64,000 bases of DNA from positions 1 to 64,000 of the forward strand of contig CAKUIM010000010.1 of the NCBI GenBank assembly GCA_934660965.1, written 5' to 3'. Source of the stretch: an uncultured Oscillospiraceae bacterium. Lineage in GTDB: Bacteria > Bacillota > Clostridia > Oscillospirales > Oscillospiraceae. Both the position numbers and the translations under genes were made by a program. Below, in pieces: positions 44,841 through 53,697 of this stretch. Every line of letters begins with the position of its first letter. The first letter of the stretch is position 1. A model generated the notes under the pieces. It worked only from the letters and a program-made list of their open reading frames with translations. It did no database searches and had not been told where the DNA came from.

Positions 44841-47417
44841 ATGAGAAATCTGAAGAAGATTCTCGCGCTGGCCCTGGCTCTGGTCATGACCCTGTCCCTG
44901 ATGACCACCGCCAACGCGTTCAGTGATGACAAGGACTTCACCGCGGAGTATACCGAAGCGGCCACCGTCCTGTCCTCCCTGGGCGTGATCAAGGGCTACA
45001 CCGATGGCAGCTTCGCTCCCAAGGCGAGCATCACCCGCGCCGAAGTCGCCGCCATCATCTACCGCGTTGTGACCGGCGATGTGACCGACAAGAGCGTGTC
45101 CATCCATGCCGCTTACAACAAGTTCAAGGACGTTCCCAGCACTCACTGGGCTGCCGGCTACATTGGCTACTGCGCCAACGCCGAGCTCGTGAAGGGTAAC
45201 GGCGACGGCACCTTCGATCCCGAGGGCAAGGTCACCGGCTACCAGGCTCTGGCTATGATCCTGCGCGCTGTGGGCTATGACGCCAACGGCGAGTTCACCG
45301 GCTCCGGCTGGGAAGTGAAGGTCGCTTCCACCGCCACCCAGCTGGGCATGCTCAAGAACATCACCACCTCTCTGGGCGCCGCCGCTCCCCGTGAGGTCGT
45401 GGCTGAGATCATCTTCCAGGCCATCGTTCGTGCCTACAAGGTGAGCTACACCCCCGCTCTGGGCTATCGTCCCATCACCCTGCCCGTGGTGTACCCCTAC
45501 AGCACCAACGACATGAACACCCTGGGCTTCGCCACCTTCGGCCTGATCAGCGTTGCTGACACCGAGAACGTGGACGCTTGGGGCCGTCCCGGCAGCGTGT
45601 GGTACTACAAGGCTACCACCAACAACCTGTCCGCCAAGGCCACCGGCAAGAAGCTGTGCACCATCAAGACCGCTCCCATCAAGACCTACGCCGTGCCCGT
45701 GACCCAGTGCGACGTGGCCACCGATCTGAAGCTTGCCGCTTCCAAGACCTTTGACACCTACACCAACGGTGTTGCCAACAAGACCGTCAACGGCCAGACC
45801 ATCAACCCCATCGCCACCACTGCCACCATCGGCGCCCAGGGCCGTCTGACCGAGGTCTATGCCGACCGCATCGTGTACGTTGACACCTACCTGGCCCAGG
45901 TCAAGGCTGTTGCCAATGCTACCTACGACGCCGCCGGCCACATGAAGTCTGCCGCTACCCTCTACCTCGAGGTGTTCGACAAGACCGGCACTGCTGGCAC
46001 CTATGTGTACCTGACCAGCTACACCGCCAACTACACCTACGCCGCCGGCCAGATCCTGCTGGTCAACGCTGCCAACACCAGCGCTGTGGTTGACACCGTC
46101 GCTGTGTACCCCAACGCCGCTACTACTCCCGTGAAGCCTCTGGGCCTGACCAACTACTCTGTGCCCGTGGCCGTTGAGATCGTCGGCGCTGCTCAGAGCA
46201 CCACCGGCGCTCAGACCATCATCTGGCAGAACCAGGCCAAGCACACCGTGGGCGGCACCACCTATGCCGACAACCTCCAGTATCACCACGATGCTGCCGG
46301 CAAGACCGCGAACAAGGCCTTCACCTGGTTCTTCGATCAGTACGGCAACCTGCTGGGCTCCTTCGACATCGCCGCTGTTTACAGCTACGCTGTCATTAAG
46401 GACATCCAGTGGAGCAACCCCCTGGGCGCTTACGGCTCCGCCATCGCCACCCTGGTTGGCATGGACGGCCAGACCAGCACCAAGACCGTGACCGCCATCA
46501 ACGGCAACAAGGTCAGCTACACCCTGTTCAAGGGTAATCTGGCCACCGGCGCTGTGTCCGCTAACTACGGCTACAACGGCGAGTATATCGGCGAGGAGCT
46601 CTATCAGGTCGCCGAGGCCGCTGACGGCACCGTCACCCTGACTGCCGTGACCTCCAAGCTCACCGGCGTGAACATGACCAAGGGTATCCCCGCCATCACC
46701 GATGGCTCCAGCTACCTGTATGTGGACGACGCCACCCAGTACCTGGTCCGTACCGGCACCAAGACTGTTGACACCGCCACCGGTCTGTACTACACCACCT
46801 ACACCTGGAACGTCGTGACCGGCTACAACCAGATCACCAGCCTCCAGAACGCCACCGTTTACGGCGTGCAGAACGCCGGCAACATGGCCTGCAAGTACGT
46901 GTATGTGTACGGCAACGCCGCTGCTGCCGCCAGCGAGAAGATCGTCTACGTCAAGAGCCTGGCCTATGCCTACGCTCCTGCCGGTGCTGATCCCACCTAC
47001 GTCACCCTGAAGGACGCCTATGTTGCCGGCGTGCTCACTGACGTGGTTGTGCCCGCTGTCTGGGTTGACGGCAACGCCGCCAACGGCGAGTTCGTGGCCG
47101 GCCGCGCCTACTACGCCTTCGACGCCAACGGCAACGGCTACTACGAGGCTACCGAGCTTGTCCTTGAGCTGAACGAGACCGCGGGCCACAGCGAGGTGAC
47201 CTGCGCCAACGGCGTGACCAAGGTCAACTTCCTCAAGGCCGGCACCTACACCCTGCTGACCAACGCCATCCAGATCAACGGCACCTCCGTCCAGTTCAAC
47301 ACCCTGGGCTCCGCCACCTTCCACGGTGACCTGACCAACCTGGTTGACAAGGACCTGATCATCGTCTCCAACTACGGCGCTGCGTTCGCCATCTACGTGA
47401 TCGATACCATGGCCTAA
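44841..47417 (+). CDS. S-layer-homology (SLH) domain surface protein
   Basis: This 858-aa secreted protein has a signal peptide (MRNLKKILALALALVMTLS, cleavage near ANA-FS at about residue 26). Two clear SLH repeats follow (about residues 33-85 and 95-150, with GVIKGYTDGSFAPKASITRAE and NGDGTFDPEGKVTG), which bind secondary cell-wall polymer. The remaining ~690 residues are rich in Thr, Ala, Tyr, Val and Asn, with no enzyme motif, as in S-layer subunits. Codon choice differs from neighbours: GCT, GTT and CGT are frequent, as expected of a very highly expressed gene. A strong promoter, structured leader and near-ideal ribosome binding site support a major surface protein. Confidence 0.88.
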   Translation: MRNLKKILALALALVMTLSLMTTANAFSDDKDFTAEYTEAATVLSSLGVIKGYTDGSFAPKASITRAEVAAIIYRVVTGDVTDKSVSIHAAYNKFKDVPSTHWAAGYIGYCANAELVKGNGDGTFDPEGKVTGYQALAMILRAVGYDANGEFTGSGWEVKVASTATQLGMLKNITTSLGAAAPREVVAEIIFQAIVRAYKVSYTPALGYRPITLPVVYPYSTNDMNTLGFATFGLISVADTENVDAWGRPGSVWYYKATTNNLSAKATGKKLCTIKTAPIKTYAVPVTQCDVATDLKLAASKTFDTYTNGVANKTVNGQTINPIATTATIGAQGRLTEVYADRIVYVDTYLAQVKAVANATYDAAGHMKSAATLYLEVFDKTGTAGTYVYLTSYTANYTYAAGQILLVNAANTSAVVDTVAVYPNAATTPVKPLGLTNYSVPVAVEIVGAAQSTTGAQTIIWQNQAKHTVGGTTYADNLQYHHDAAGKTANKAFTWFFDQYGNLLGSFDIAAVYSYAVIKDIQWSNPLGAYGSAIATLVGMDGQTSTKTVTAINGNKVSYTLFKGNLATGAVSANYGYNGEYIGEELYQVAEAADGTVTLTAVTSKLTGVNMTKGIPAITDGSSYLYVDDATQYLVRTGTKTVDTATGLYYTTYTWNVVTGYNQITSLQNATVYGVQNAGNMACKYVYVYGNAAAAASEKIVYVKSLAYAYAPAGADPTYVTLKDAYVAGVLTDVVVPAVWVDGNAANGEFVAGRAYYAFDANGNGYYEATELVLELNETAGHSEVTCANGVTKVNFLKAGTYTLLTNAIQINGTSVQFNTLGSATFHGDLTNLVDKDLIIVSNYGAAFAIYVIDTMA

Positions 47418-47458
47418 TCCGCCAAGGAAGCAGCAAAGTCAGTTTCTGACATGAGAAT

Positions 47459-47492
47459 ACCCCCCGGGGCTTTGGCCCCGGGGGGTGTTTTT
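47459..47492 (+). terminator. Terminator of the SLH protein gene
   Basis: A perfect 12-bp GC stem (47459-47470 with 47475-47486), loop TTTG, then G and five T. Confidence 0.93.
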
Positions 47493-47542
47493 ATGCTTCG
47501 GATGAAAATTGCTGCGGCGGGTTTTGTGAGAGCGGCGTTGAT

Positions 47543-47594
47543 CTCTCCCTCCGTCAAGCCCTCCGGGCTTGCCACCTCCCTCGTCAGAGGGAGG
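47543..47594 (+). repeat. Palindromic repeat family 2, second copy
   Basis: CTCTCCCTCCGTC, a CAAGCCC/GGGCTTG dyad and CCTCCCTC...GAGGGAGG match the layout of 23228-23286. The further DNA up to 47728 holds two more dyads (GCGCCGCC/GGCGG near 47610 and CCCCGGGG-type near 47690) but no gene. Confidence 0.7.
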
Positions 47595-47728
47595 CTTTGG
47601 GGGCTGCGGCGGCGCACCCATTGCGCCGCCTACGGCGGGCAATGGGCACGTTTGCAGCCCGAGAAGAGTTTTCCCTGGGGCGCATGTCCCCGGGGAAAAC
47701 GGATTTTGGAGGGAGGTTTTTTGCGCGC

Positions 47729-48694
47729 TTACAGCTCCCGGGGGTTGAGGGCGCCGGGAGGGAGGATGTCCTCATAGGTGAAGATGGCGGCGGTGACGGA
47801 CTCGTACTCCGACAGGGTGGAGGCGCGGCGCATGGGGCGCAGGTAGCGCTCCCGGTTTGTGAAGCTGAAGAGAAGATAGGCCCACAGCTCCTTCATCCGG
47901 GCCAGGGTGGGTCTGGGGCCGGGCATGACGGCGCGGTAGCCCTCATAGAGCAGGGCGTGGAAGCGGCGCACCTCTTCCCGCGTCATGGGCGTGCCGCCGG
48001 ACATGAGGCGCAAGAGCCCCGGGTAGGCCACAAGGCCCCGCCCGGCCATGAAGCGCTCTACGCCGGGGAAGGCGGCGCGGACTCCCTCGAGATCGGCGGG
48101 GGTGAAGAGGTTGCCGTTGTAGCACACCGGGGCGCGGCTTTTTCCGGCGGCCAGGGCGAAGGCGGCAAGGTCGGGCGCGCCGGAGTAGAACTGGGCGCGG
48201 GTGCGGGGGTGGACGTCCAGCCGGCAGATGGGATAACGGTTATAAAGCTCCAGCAGGGGGCCAAACTCCTCCGCACGCTCCATGCCCAGGCGGGTCTTGA
48301 CGGAGATGGCGAGAGGGACGGCGGAGAAAATCTCGTCCAAAAACCGCTCCAGCTCGTCCGGATGGGCGAGAAAGCCCGCGCCCTTGCCCTTGGCCGTCAC
48401 CGTGCCGGAGGGGCAGCCCAGGTTGAGGTTAATCTCCCGGTAGCCCAGGTCCGCGAGCTTCCGGGCGGCCCAGATGAAGCAGTCGGAGCGGCGGGTGAGG
48501 ATCTGGGGGATGACGGGCAGGCCCGCATTGTGCGCGGGGAGGACGTCGGCGCGCTCCCGGGGGGAGAGAACGCCGGTCTCGGTGGGGGAGAGAAAGGGCG
48601 TGAGGTAGCCGTCCGCCCCGCCGAACACGGCGGCGTGGGCGCGGCGGAAGAGGTAGCCGGTGACGCCCTCCATAGGGGCGGCGAGCAGCTGCAT
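47729..48694 (-). CDS. dus: tRNA-dihydrouridine synthase
   Basis: This 321-aa FMN enzyme reduces specific uridines in tRNA D-loops. The family segments are visible: APMEGVTGYLFR at the N-terminus (FMN site), the active-site LNLGCPSGTVTAKGKGAG with catalytic Cys, and VCYNGNLF later. Length is normal. The start at 48694 follows AGGAGG at 9 nt. It is a single gene on the minus strand; the upstream region also carries the promoter of the small plus-strand gene at 48824. Confidence 0.93.
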   Translation of the reverse strand: MQLLAAPMEGVTGYLFRRAHAAVFGGADGYLTPFLSPTETGVLSPRERADVLPAHNAGLPVIPQILTRRSDCFIWAARKLADLGYREINLNLGCPSGTVTAKGKGAGFLAHPDELERFLDEIFSAVPLAISVKTRLGMERAEEFGPLLELYNRYPICRLDVHPRTRAQFYSGAPDLAAFALAAGKSRAPVCYNGNLFTPADLEGVRAAFPGVERFMAGRGLVAYPGLLRLMSGGTPMTREEVRRFHALLYEGYRAVMPGPRPTLARMKELWAYLLFSFTNRERYLRPMRRASTLSEYESVTAAIFTYEDILPPGALNPREL

Positions 48695-48737
48695 GGCGGT
48701 GTGCCTCCTGTTCGGCGAAATGGCCGGCGCGGAGGGT

Positions 48738-48766
48738 TTGCTTTTCCGCCGCCGGCAGGGTATAAT
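48738..48766 (+). promoter_or_regulatory. Sigma-A promoter of the small unknown gene
   Basis: TTGCTT (48738-48743), a 17-nt spacer and TATAAT (48761-48766), 57 nt before the start codon. Confidence 0.8.
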
Positions 48767-48823
48767 GAGAAAAAGGGCCGCCGCAGCGGCCGGAAAAAAC
48801 GATTTCCGCAAGGAGGAGCGCAG

Positions 48824-49114
48824 ATGGACAGCCTTTTTATCCCCACCCTGAGCCACTGGCAGCTGGGGAATTTCTGGTCGGGCAGCTTTGGCCGGGCCAG
48901 CTATCACGTGACGCCCCAAAAGGGGGAGGAGGGCGGCGGGGAGCGGCTCTTTGTGGAGGCCTGGACCGGCCCCGTCTGCTATGAGCTCAGCCGGGCGGAG
49001 CGCACCGCCTGTTTCCCCGTCAGCGAGGAGGGGCTTGCGGCCATGCGGGCCTGGCTGGAGGAAAACCTCGCCGCCATCGACGCCGCGGCCCGCGCGCGCC
49101 AAAGCGGTCAGTAG
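48824..49114 (+). CDS. Small protein of unknown function
   Basis: This 96-aa protein is soluble and begins MDSLFIPTLSHWQLG. It is rich in aromatic residues in its first half (FWSGSFGRASYHV) and ends in an acidic/alanine helix (AMRAWLEENLAAIDAAARA). There is no signal peptide and no cysteine cluster. AGGAGGAG lies close before the ATG, and a good promoter lies upstream, so it is probably real. Its last 7 nt overlap the end of greA, read in the opposite direction. I do not recognise a family. Confidence 0.75.
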   Translation: MDSLFIPTLSHWQLGNFWSGSFGRASYHVTPQKGEEGGGERLFVEAWTGPVCYELSRAERTACFPVSEEGLAAMRAWLEENLAAIDAAARARQSGQ

Positions 49115-49611
49115 GCCACCAGGGGGGCGGAGCCGTCATCCGAGCCCTTTTCAATCCTGCGGACGACGGCGTCGTAGCCGTAGCTCTCGCTTGCCTGGAT
49201 GTGCACCCGGTCGCCCACATGGCGGCCCAGCAGCGCCCGGCCCACGGGGGATTCCTTGCTGATGAGGCCCTTCAGGGCGTCCTGCCGCATGGTGGTGACG
49301 ATCTGGAGGGTCATTTCTTCTTCATCGTCCTCCAGGTAGACGGTGACATGGTCGTAGAGGCCCACGGCGTCGGCGGCGGCCTTGCCGCTGATGACCACGG
49401 CGGTGCTGATCATGTTCTCCAGGTAGCGGATGCGGCTGTCGTTCTGATTCTTCTCTTTTTTTGCGGCCTTATACTCAAAATTCTCCGACAGGTCGCCGAA
49501 GGCACGGGCCTCCTTCACCGCCTCGATGAGGCGGGGCTTGAGCTCCAGGCGGCGGTAGTCAAGCTCCTTTTGCATGAGCTCGATGTCCTGGCGGGTCAGT
49601 TCGTTGTGCAT
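49108..49611 (-). CDS. greA: Transcription elongation factor GreA/GreB
   Basis: This 167-aa factor rescues backtracked RNA polymerase by stimulating transcript cleavage. The N-terminal coiled coil carries the conserved ARAFGDLSENFEYKAAK loop with the acidic tip residues. The C-terminal FKBP-like domain includes ISKESPVGRALLGRHVGD. AAAGGAG lies upstream of the start at 49611. The convergent gene at 48824-49114 overlaps its stop by 7 nt with no terminator between. Confidence 0.95.
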   Translation of the reverse strand: MHNELTRQDIELMQKELDYRRLELKPRLIEAVKEARAFGDLSENFEYKAAKKEKNQNDSRIRYLENMISTAVVISGKAAADAVGLYDHVTVYLEDDEEEMTLQIVTTMRQDALKGLISKESPVGRALLGRHVGDRVHIQASESYGYDAVVRRIEKGSDDGSAPLVAY

Positions 49612-49691
49612 GGTCAGGCGCTCCTTTCCGGTCAATGTGCTTACCGTTCAGGATAGCATAGCCCGGCGGGAAAAGCAAACGAAAAGCGCTC

Positions 49692-49720
49692 TTGTAATTT
49701 CAGCGAAAATGGATTACAAT
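49692..49720 (+). promoter_or_regulatory. Sigma-A promoter of the Asp23/FakA operon
   Basis: TTGTAA (49692-49697), a 17-nt spacer and TACAAT (49715-49720). Confidence 0.8.
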
Positions 49721-49782
49721 ATAAAAACCTATGAAAACGAAAAGGTACTCTTGCAGCTCTTCAGGAAAGGAAGGGATCCGAT

Positions 49783-50133
49783 ATGAGAATGCAAACGGAA
49801 AAAGGCCTGATCCGCATTGACGGCGAGGTCTTTACCAATATCACCGGCGCCGTGGCCACCAGCTGCTTCGGCGTAAAGGGCATGGCGTTCCGTTCCAAGA
49901 CGGATGGCCTGGTGCATCTGCTGCGGCGGGAGTCCATGTCCAAGGGCGTAAAAGTGACCAGTCATGAGGATGGAGCGGTCACCATTGAGCTTCACATCAT
50001 TGTGGACAACGGCGTGAACCTCATGGAGATCGGCCGGGCGATCATGAGCCGGGTGAAGTACGATGTCAACCGCCTGACCGGGGTGGAAGTGCGCAGCGTG
50101 AACGTCTGCGTGGATTCTATGGTCATTGGGTGA
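49783..50133 (+). CDS. Asp23/Gls24 family envelope stress protein
   Basis: This 116-aa protein is of the DUF322/Asp23 family, small soluble proteins linked to cell-envelope homeostasis in Firmicutes. Its GEVFTNITGAVATSCFGVKGM segment and the late VNRLTGVEVRSVNVCVDSM are typical. GGAAAGGAAGGG precedes the ATG. It is followed 33 nt later by the FakA-like gene, a pairing conserved across Firmicutes (yloU-yloV in Bacillus), though the functional link is not settled. Confidence 0.92.
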   Translation: MRMQTEKGLIRIDGEVFTNITGAVATSCFGVKGMAFRSKTDGLVHLLRRESMSKGVKVTSHEDGAVTIELHIIVDNGVNLMEIGRAIMSRVKYDVNRLTGVEVRSVNVCVDSMVIG

Positions 50134-50166
50134 ACTGCGCCCGGACGAAGAAAGGAACAACAAGCT

Positions 50167-51843
50167 ATGATCGATTGTATTGACGGTGCGCTTTTTCAAC
50201 GCATGGTAATCCATGCCGCAGCTGCCATCAATGCTCAAAAGCAGAGCATCAATGAGCTGAATGTGTTCCCCGTGCCCGACGGGGACACCGGTACCAATAT
50301 GTCCCTCACCATCGGCACCGCCGCGGCGGAGGCCAGGAAGAAGCCCACCGAGGACCTGGGCAAGGCGCTGTCCATCAATGCGGGCGCGCTGCTGCGGGGC
50401 GCCCGGGGCAACTCCGGCGTCATTCTCTCCCTGCTGTTCCGGGGGGTGTCCAAGGGCCTGAAGGAGCACACCACGGCGGACGGCCGGGCCTTTGCTGCGG
50501 CCATGGAGTCCGGCGTGACCACCGCCTACAAGGCGGTGATGAAGCCCGCCGAGGGCACCATCCTCACCGTGTCCCGCATGGCGGCGGGGGCTGCCATCCG
50601 GGCGGCGGAGGAGCGAAACAGTGTGGAGGCCGTGCTGGAGGCGGCCATTGCCGAGGGCCAGCTTGCCCTGGCCGAGACCATCAACCAGAACCCGGTGCTG
50701 AAGAAGGCCGGGGTGGTGGACGCGGGCGGCAAGGGCTTTGTCATCATCCTCCAGGGCATGCTCGACGAGCTGCGCGGGCTGCCCATGCCCGAGAGCGAGG
50801 GGGGTGAGAGCGAGGCCGAGACCCACGACAAGGCGGACTTCGCCTCCTTCGAGTCCGGCGAGATCACCTTCGCCTACGACACGGTGTATATCATGCGCAA
50901 GGCCCACGAGGACGTGGATTTGGACCCGCTGCGGGCCTACCTCAACAGCATCGGCGACAGCCTGGTGATCGGGGAGGACGATGAGTCCTTCAAGGTGCAC
51001 GTCCATACCAACACCCCCGGCGATGCGCTGACCGAGTCCCAGAAGTACGGCACGCTGGAGCTTGCCAAGATTGAGAACATGCGCACCCAGGCGGAGGACC
51101 TGGCGGCGGGCCGCAAGGCCCAGACCACCGACGACCTGGCGGACGACCACGACGACCGCGGCCAGAAGATCGCCCCGCCGGAGAAGCGCTTCGGCGTGGT
51201 GGCGGTGTGCGCCGGCGAGGGCCTTGCCAGCGTGTTCCGCGATTTGGGCGCGGACGGCGTCATTTCCGGCGGCCAGACCATGAACCCCTCCACCGAGGAC
51301 ATCCTCCGGGAGATCGACCGCACCCCGGCGGAGATCGTCTTTGTGCTGCCCAACAACAAGAACATCATCATGGCCGCCCAGCAGTGCGTGGGCCTTGCCG
51401 AGGGCAAGCAGGTGGTGGTCATCCCCACCCGCACAGTGCCCCAGGGGGTGTCCGCCATGCTGGTGCTGGACCCGGACGCCGACGAGCAGGCCAACATCCA
51501 GGCCATGACCGAGGCCAGCGAGCATGTGCGTACCTGCGAGGTGACCTATGCCGCCCGCAACTCCGACTTTGACGGCTTTGCCATCCACGAGGGCGACTTT
51601 ATGGCCCTGCAGGACGGGCAGCTCTTCGGCACCGAGCGGGATCTTTCCGCGCTGCTCTCCCACCTGGCCCAGTCCCAGCCCCATCAGGACGCGGAGTTTA
51701 TCAACATCTACTACGGCGAGGACGTCTCTGAGGAGGACGCGGAGCGCGCCGCCGACATCTTCCGGAAAACCTGCCCCAACGCGGAGGTCACCCTCCTGTG
51801 CGGCGGGCAGCCGGTGTACTACTATATGATCTCCGCGGAGTAA
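50167..51843 (+). CDS. DAK2/FakA-like fatty acid kinase subunit (YloV family)
   Basis: This 558-aa protein has an N-terminal DhaL-type kinase domain with NVFPVPDGDTGTNM (Asp residues that bind ADP-Mg) and GARGNSGVI, and a C-terminal DegV-like half (about 330-558). Relatives are FakA, which with fatty-acid-binding FakB phosphorylates free fatty acids for phospholipid synthesis. No FakB (DegV) gene lies next to it. The ATG is preceded by AAAGGA. A strong terminator follows, so the operon consists of the Asp23-like gene and this one. Confidence 0.9.
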   Translation: MIDCIDGALFQRMVIHAAAAINAQKQSINELNVFPVPDGDTGTNMSLTIGTAAAEARKKPTEDLGKALSINAGALLRGARGNSGVILSLLFRGVSKGLKEHTTADGRAFAAAMESGVTTAYKAVMKPAEGTILTVSRMAAGAAIRAAEERNSVEAVLEAAIAEGQLALAETINQNPVLKKAGVVDAGGKGFVIILQGMLDELRGLPMPESEGGESEAETHDKADFASFESGEITFAYDTVYIMRKAHEDVDLDPLRAYLNSIGDSLVIGEDDESFKVHVHTNTPGDALTESQKYGTLELAKIENMRTQAEDLAAGRKAQTTDDLADDHDDRGQKIAPPEKRFGVVAVCAGEGLASVFRDLGADGVISGGQTMNPSTEDILREIDRTPAEIVFVLPNNKNIIMAAQQCVGLAEGKQVVVIPTRTVPQGVSAMLVLDPDADEQANIQAMTEASEHVRTCEVTYAARNSDFDGFAIHEGDFMALQDGQLFGTERDLSALLSHLAQSQPHQDAEFINIYYGEDVSEEDAERAADIFRKTCPNAEVTLLCGGQPVYYYMISAE

Positions 51844-51868
51844 GCTCCGGCGGGGAAACAACCAAAAT

Positions 51869-51913
51869 GCAGGCGCGCGCCCCCCGGAATAGGGGAGAGT
51901 GCGCCTGCTTTTT
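51869..51913 (+). terminator. Terminator of the Asp23/FakA operon
   Basis: An 8-bp outer stem (51869-51876 with 51901-51908), extended by inner CCCC/GGGG pairs, is followed by five T. Confidence 0.88.
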
Positions 51914-51932
51914 ACCCCGGAGGTGACAGGCT

Positions 51933-52466
51933 TTGACGGTACTCTACGGCGTTTGGGGGCAGGATGGCCGCACCCTTGCCCGGGCGCTGCTGCGCTATGC
52001 GGCGGGGGTGTGCTGGGGCTGGAGAAGCCTTCCGGAGATTACCCGCAGCCACCGGGGAAAGCCCCTTTTTCCATCAGAGATGGGGGCGTGGTTCTCCCTG
52101 TCCCACAGCGGCGGCGCGGCGCTGTGCGCCCTGTCGGACGAGGGGAGCGTGGGGGTGGACATCGAGCTCATCCGCCCCAGGCGGCCCGGACTGCTTTCCT
52201 ATATCCGCGAGACGCCCGGCGGGACGGGCGGCGATGATGACTGGGCGGAGTTTTACCGGCTGTGGACCCTCAAGGAGAGCTACTGCAAGCGGGAGGACAT
52301 CCCACTCTATCCCCCCCGGCGGCTGCCTGACACGCCCCCCTGCCCTCACGAGAGCTATCGGGGGGAGGGCTGGGCGGCGGCGGTGTGCGCGGGCGGCGCG
52401 CTGCCCGGCGCTATCCGCTGGGTGGAGAAGGGCGAGCTGACCGCGACCGGCTGCTTTAGGCCCTGA
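51933..52466 (+). CDS. 4'-phosphopantetheinyl transferase (Sfp superfamily)
   Basis: This 177-aa enzyme transfers phosphopantetheine from CoA to a carrier protein. The two signature blocks are present: VGVDIELI (magnesium Asp and Glu) and FYRLWTLKESYCK (WxxKES). It is short for an Sfp-type enzyme and has a shortened N-terminal half. The start is TTG 51933 with GGAGGTGA about 7 nt upstream. No carrier protein, NRPS or PKS gene lies in the window, so its target is not known; activation of a fatty-acid ACP or a distant carrier is possible. Confidence 0.88.
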   Translation: MTVLYGVWGQDGRTLARALLRYAAGVCWGWRSLPEITRSHRGKPLFPSEMGAWFSLSHSGGAALCALSDEGSVGVDIELIRPRRPGLLSYIRETPGGTGGDDDWAEFYRLWTLKESYCKREDIPLYPPRRLPDTPPCPHESYRGEGWAAAVCAGGALPGAIRWVEKGELTATGCFRP

Positions 52467-52538
52467 CGGCCCTGCTCCGGCAGGAGCGGCGATTTAAGAA
52501 AAATTTTAAGATTTCCTTCTTCTCTTTTAAAGTGCTTT

Positions 52539-52547
52539 TGGTATAGT
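52539..52547 (+). promoter_or_regulatory. Extended -10 promoter of the glycolipid operon
   Basis: TGG-TATAGT at 52539-52547, without a clear -35, lies about 60 nt before the glycosyltransferase start. Confidence 0.55.
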
Positions 52548-52605
52548 TTAGACCGTACAGAAGAACACCGACGCCGCTCCGGCGCCCGGGCAAGGAGGCT
52601 TGAGG

Positions 52606-53697
52606 ATGGAAATACTGATCCTATCCGGAAAATTCGGGAACGGACACTGGTCCGCCGCCTGCTCCCTTCGGGAGCGGCTGGAGCGGGAGGGACATACGGC
52701 CCAGGTGGTGGACTTTTTTGCCTACGCCCTGCCCGAGTGGGCGCCGGCCATTTACCGGGGGTTTGGCCTGCTGGTGCGCTACGGCGGCGGGCTTTACAAC
52801 CTCTATCACCGGGCCACACGCAACGGCGCGGACGAGGTGCCCCTGGCCGGAGTGCTCACCCGGCGCATGGCGGAGCTGCTCGCGGCGGTGCGGCCGGACG
52901 CGGTGATTGCCACCCACCCGGTATGCGCCGGCGCGGCCGCCCGGTATAAGCGGGAGCTGGGGGCCCGGCTGCCGCTGATTACCTGCGTGACGGATGTGAC
53001 CTGCCATTCGGAGTGGATTCACCGGGGGACGGACTGCTACCTGGCCCCCTCCGCCGCCGTGGGCCGCGGCCTTGCGGCCAAGGGAGTGGAGCGCGCTCGG
53101 ATCGCGGTGACGGGTATCCCTGTGAGCGGGAAGTTCGGCGCAGCCGGTACTGCGGCCGGTGGGGAGGCCCCCGGCGGCCGCCGGCGGGAGCTGCTCATCA
53201 TGGGGGGCGGCCTGGGGCTCATGCCCCGGCGGGACGGCTTCTATCAGGCGCTTGACAGCCTCCCGGGGGTCCACACCACCATTCTCACCGGGCGCAATGA
53301 CAAGCTCTTCCGCCGCCTTGCGGGGCGCTATGCAAATATTGAGGCGGTGCCCTTTACCGACCGGGTGGACCGGTATATGGCCCGGGCGGACTTGATGCTC
53401 TCCAAGCCCGGGGGGATCACCGTATTTGAGGCCATTGCCTCCAGGCTCCCCATCCTGGCCTGGGAGCCCTTTCTGGAGCAGGAGCGGGAGAACGCCCGGT
53501 TTTTGCTGGATAACGGCATCGGCCTTGTGGCCGCCCGGGAGGAGTCGGCCTGCCTTGCCGCCGTCCGGGCGTGTATTTATCACGACGCGCTGCTCTCCGC
53601 CATGGCCCGGCGGATGGACGCGATGTGCGCCGATTTGCAGGGCAACGCCATTGACCGGGTGGTGCATCAAGTGATTTTGGGAGAAGTGTGTGCATGA
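52606..53697 (+). CDS. MGDG synthase/UgtP-like glycosyltransferase
   Basis: This 363-aa GT28-type enzyme resembles processive diacylglycerol glycosyltransferases. The N-terminal MEILILSGKFGNGHWSAACSL matches the membrane- and lipid-binding GxGH..A motif of MGDG synthases, and the C-terminal sugar-nucleotide site reads MLSKPGGITVFEAIA. It would add a hexose to diacylglycerol for glycolipid or lipoteichoic acid anchors. AAGGAGG lies 9 nt before ATG 52606. Its stop overlaps the next start (ATGA), so it is translationally coupled to a flippase-like membrane protein. Donor and acceptor cannot be told from sequence. Confidence 0.88.
   Translation: MEILILSGKFGNGHWSAACSLRERLEREGHTAQVVDFFAYALPEWAPAIYRGFGLLVRYGGGLYNLYHRATRNGADEVPLAGVLTRRMAELLAAVRPDAVIATHPVCAGAAARYKRELGARLPLITCVTDVTCHSEWIHRGTDCYLAPSAAVGRGLAAKGVERARIAVTGIPVSGKFGAAGTAAGGEAPGGRRRELLIMGGGLGLMPRRDGFYQALDSLPGVHTTILTGRNDKLFRRLAGRYANIEAVPFTDRVDRYMARADLMLSKPGGITVFEAIASRLPILAWEPFLEQERENARFLLDNGIGLVAAREESACLAAVRACIYHDALLSAMARRMDAMCADLQGNAIDRVVHQVILGEVCA

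Noticed and set aside
44820..47324. An 834-codon minus-strand open frame opposite the SLH gene
   Set aside because: The plus strand has promoter, ribosome binding site, signal peptide and SLH repeats. The antisense frame is Gly/Val/His-rich shadow.
47597..48823. An upstream extension of the small unknown gene to about 500 codons
   Set aside because: The extension is antisense to dus. A promoter at 48738-48766 and AGGAGGAG before ATG 48824 define the real start.
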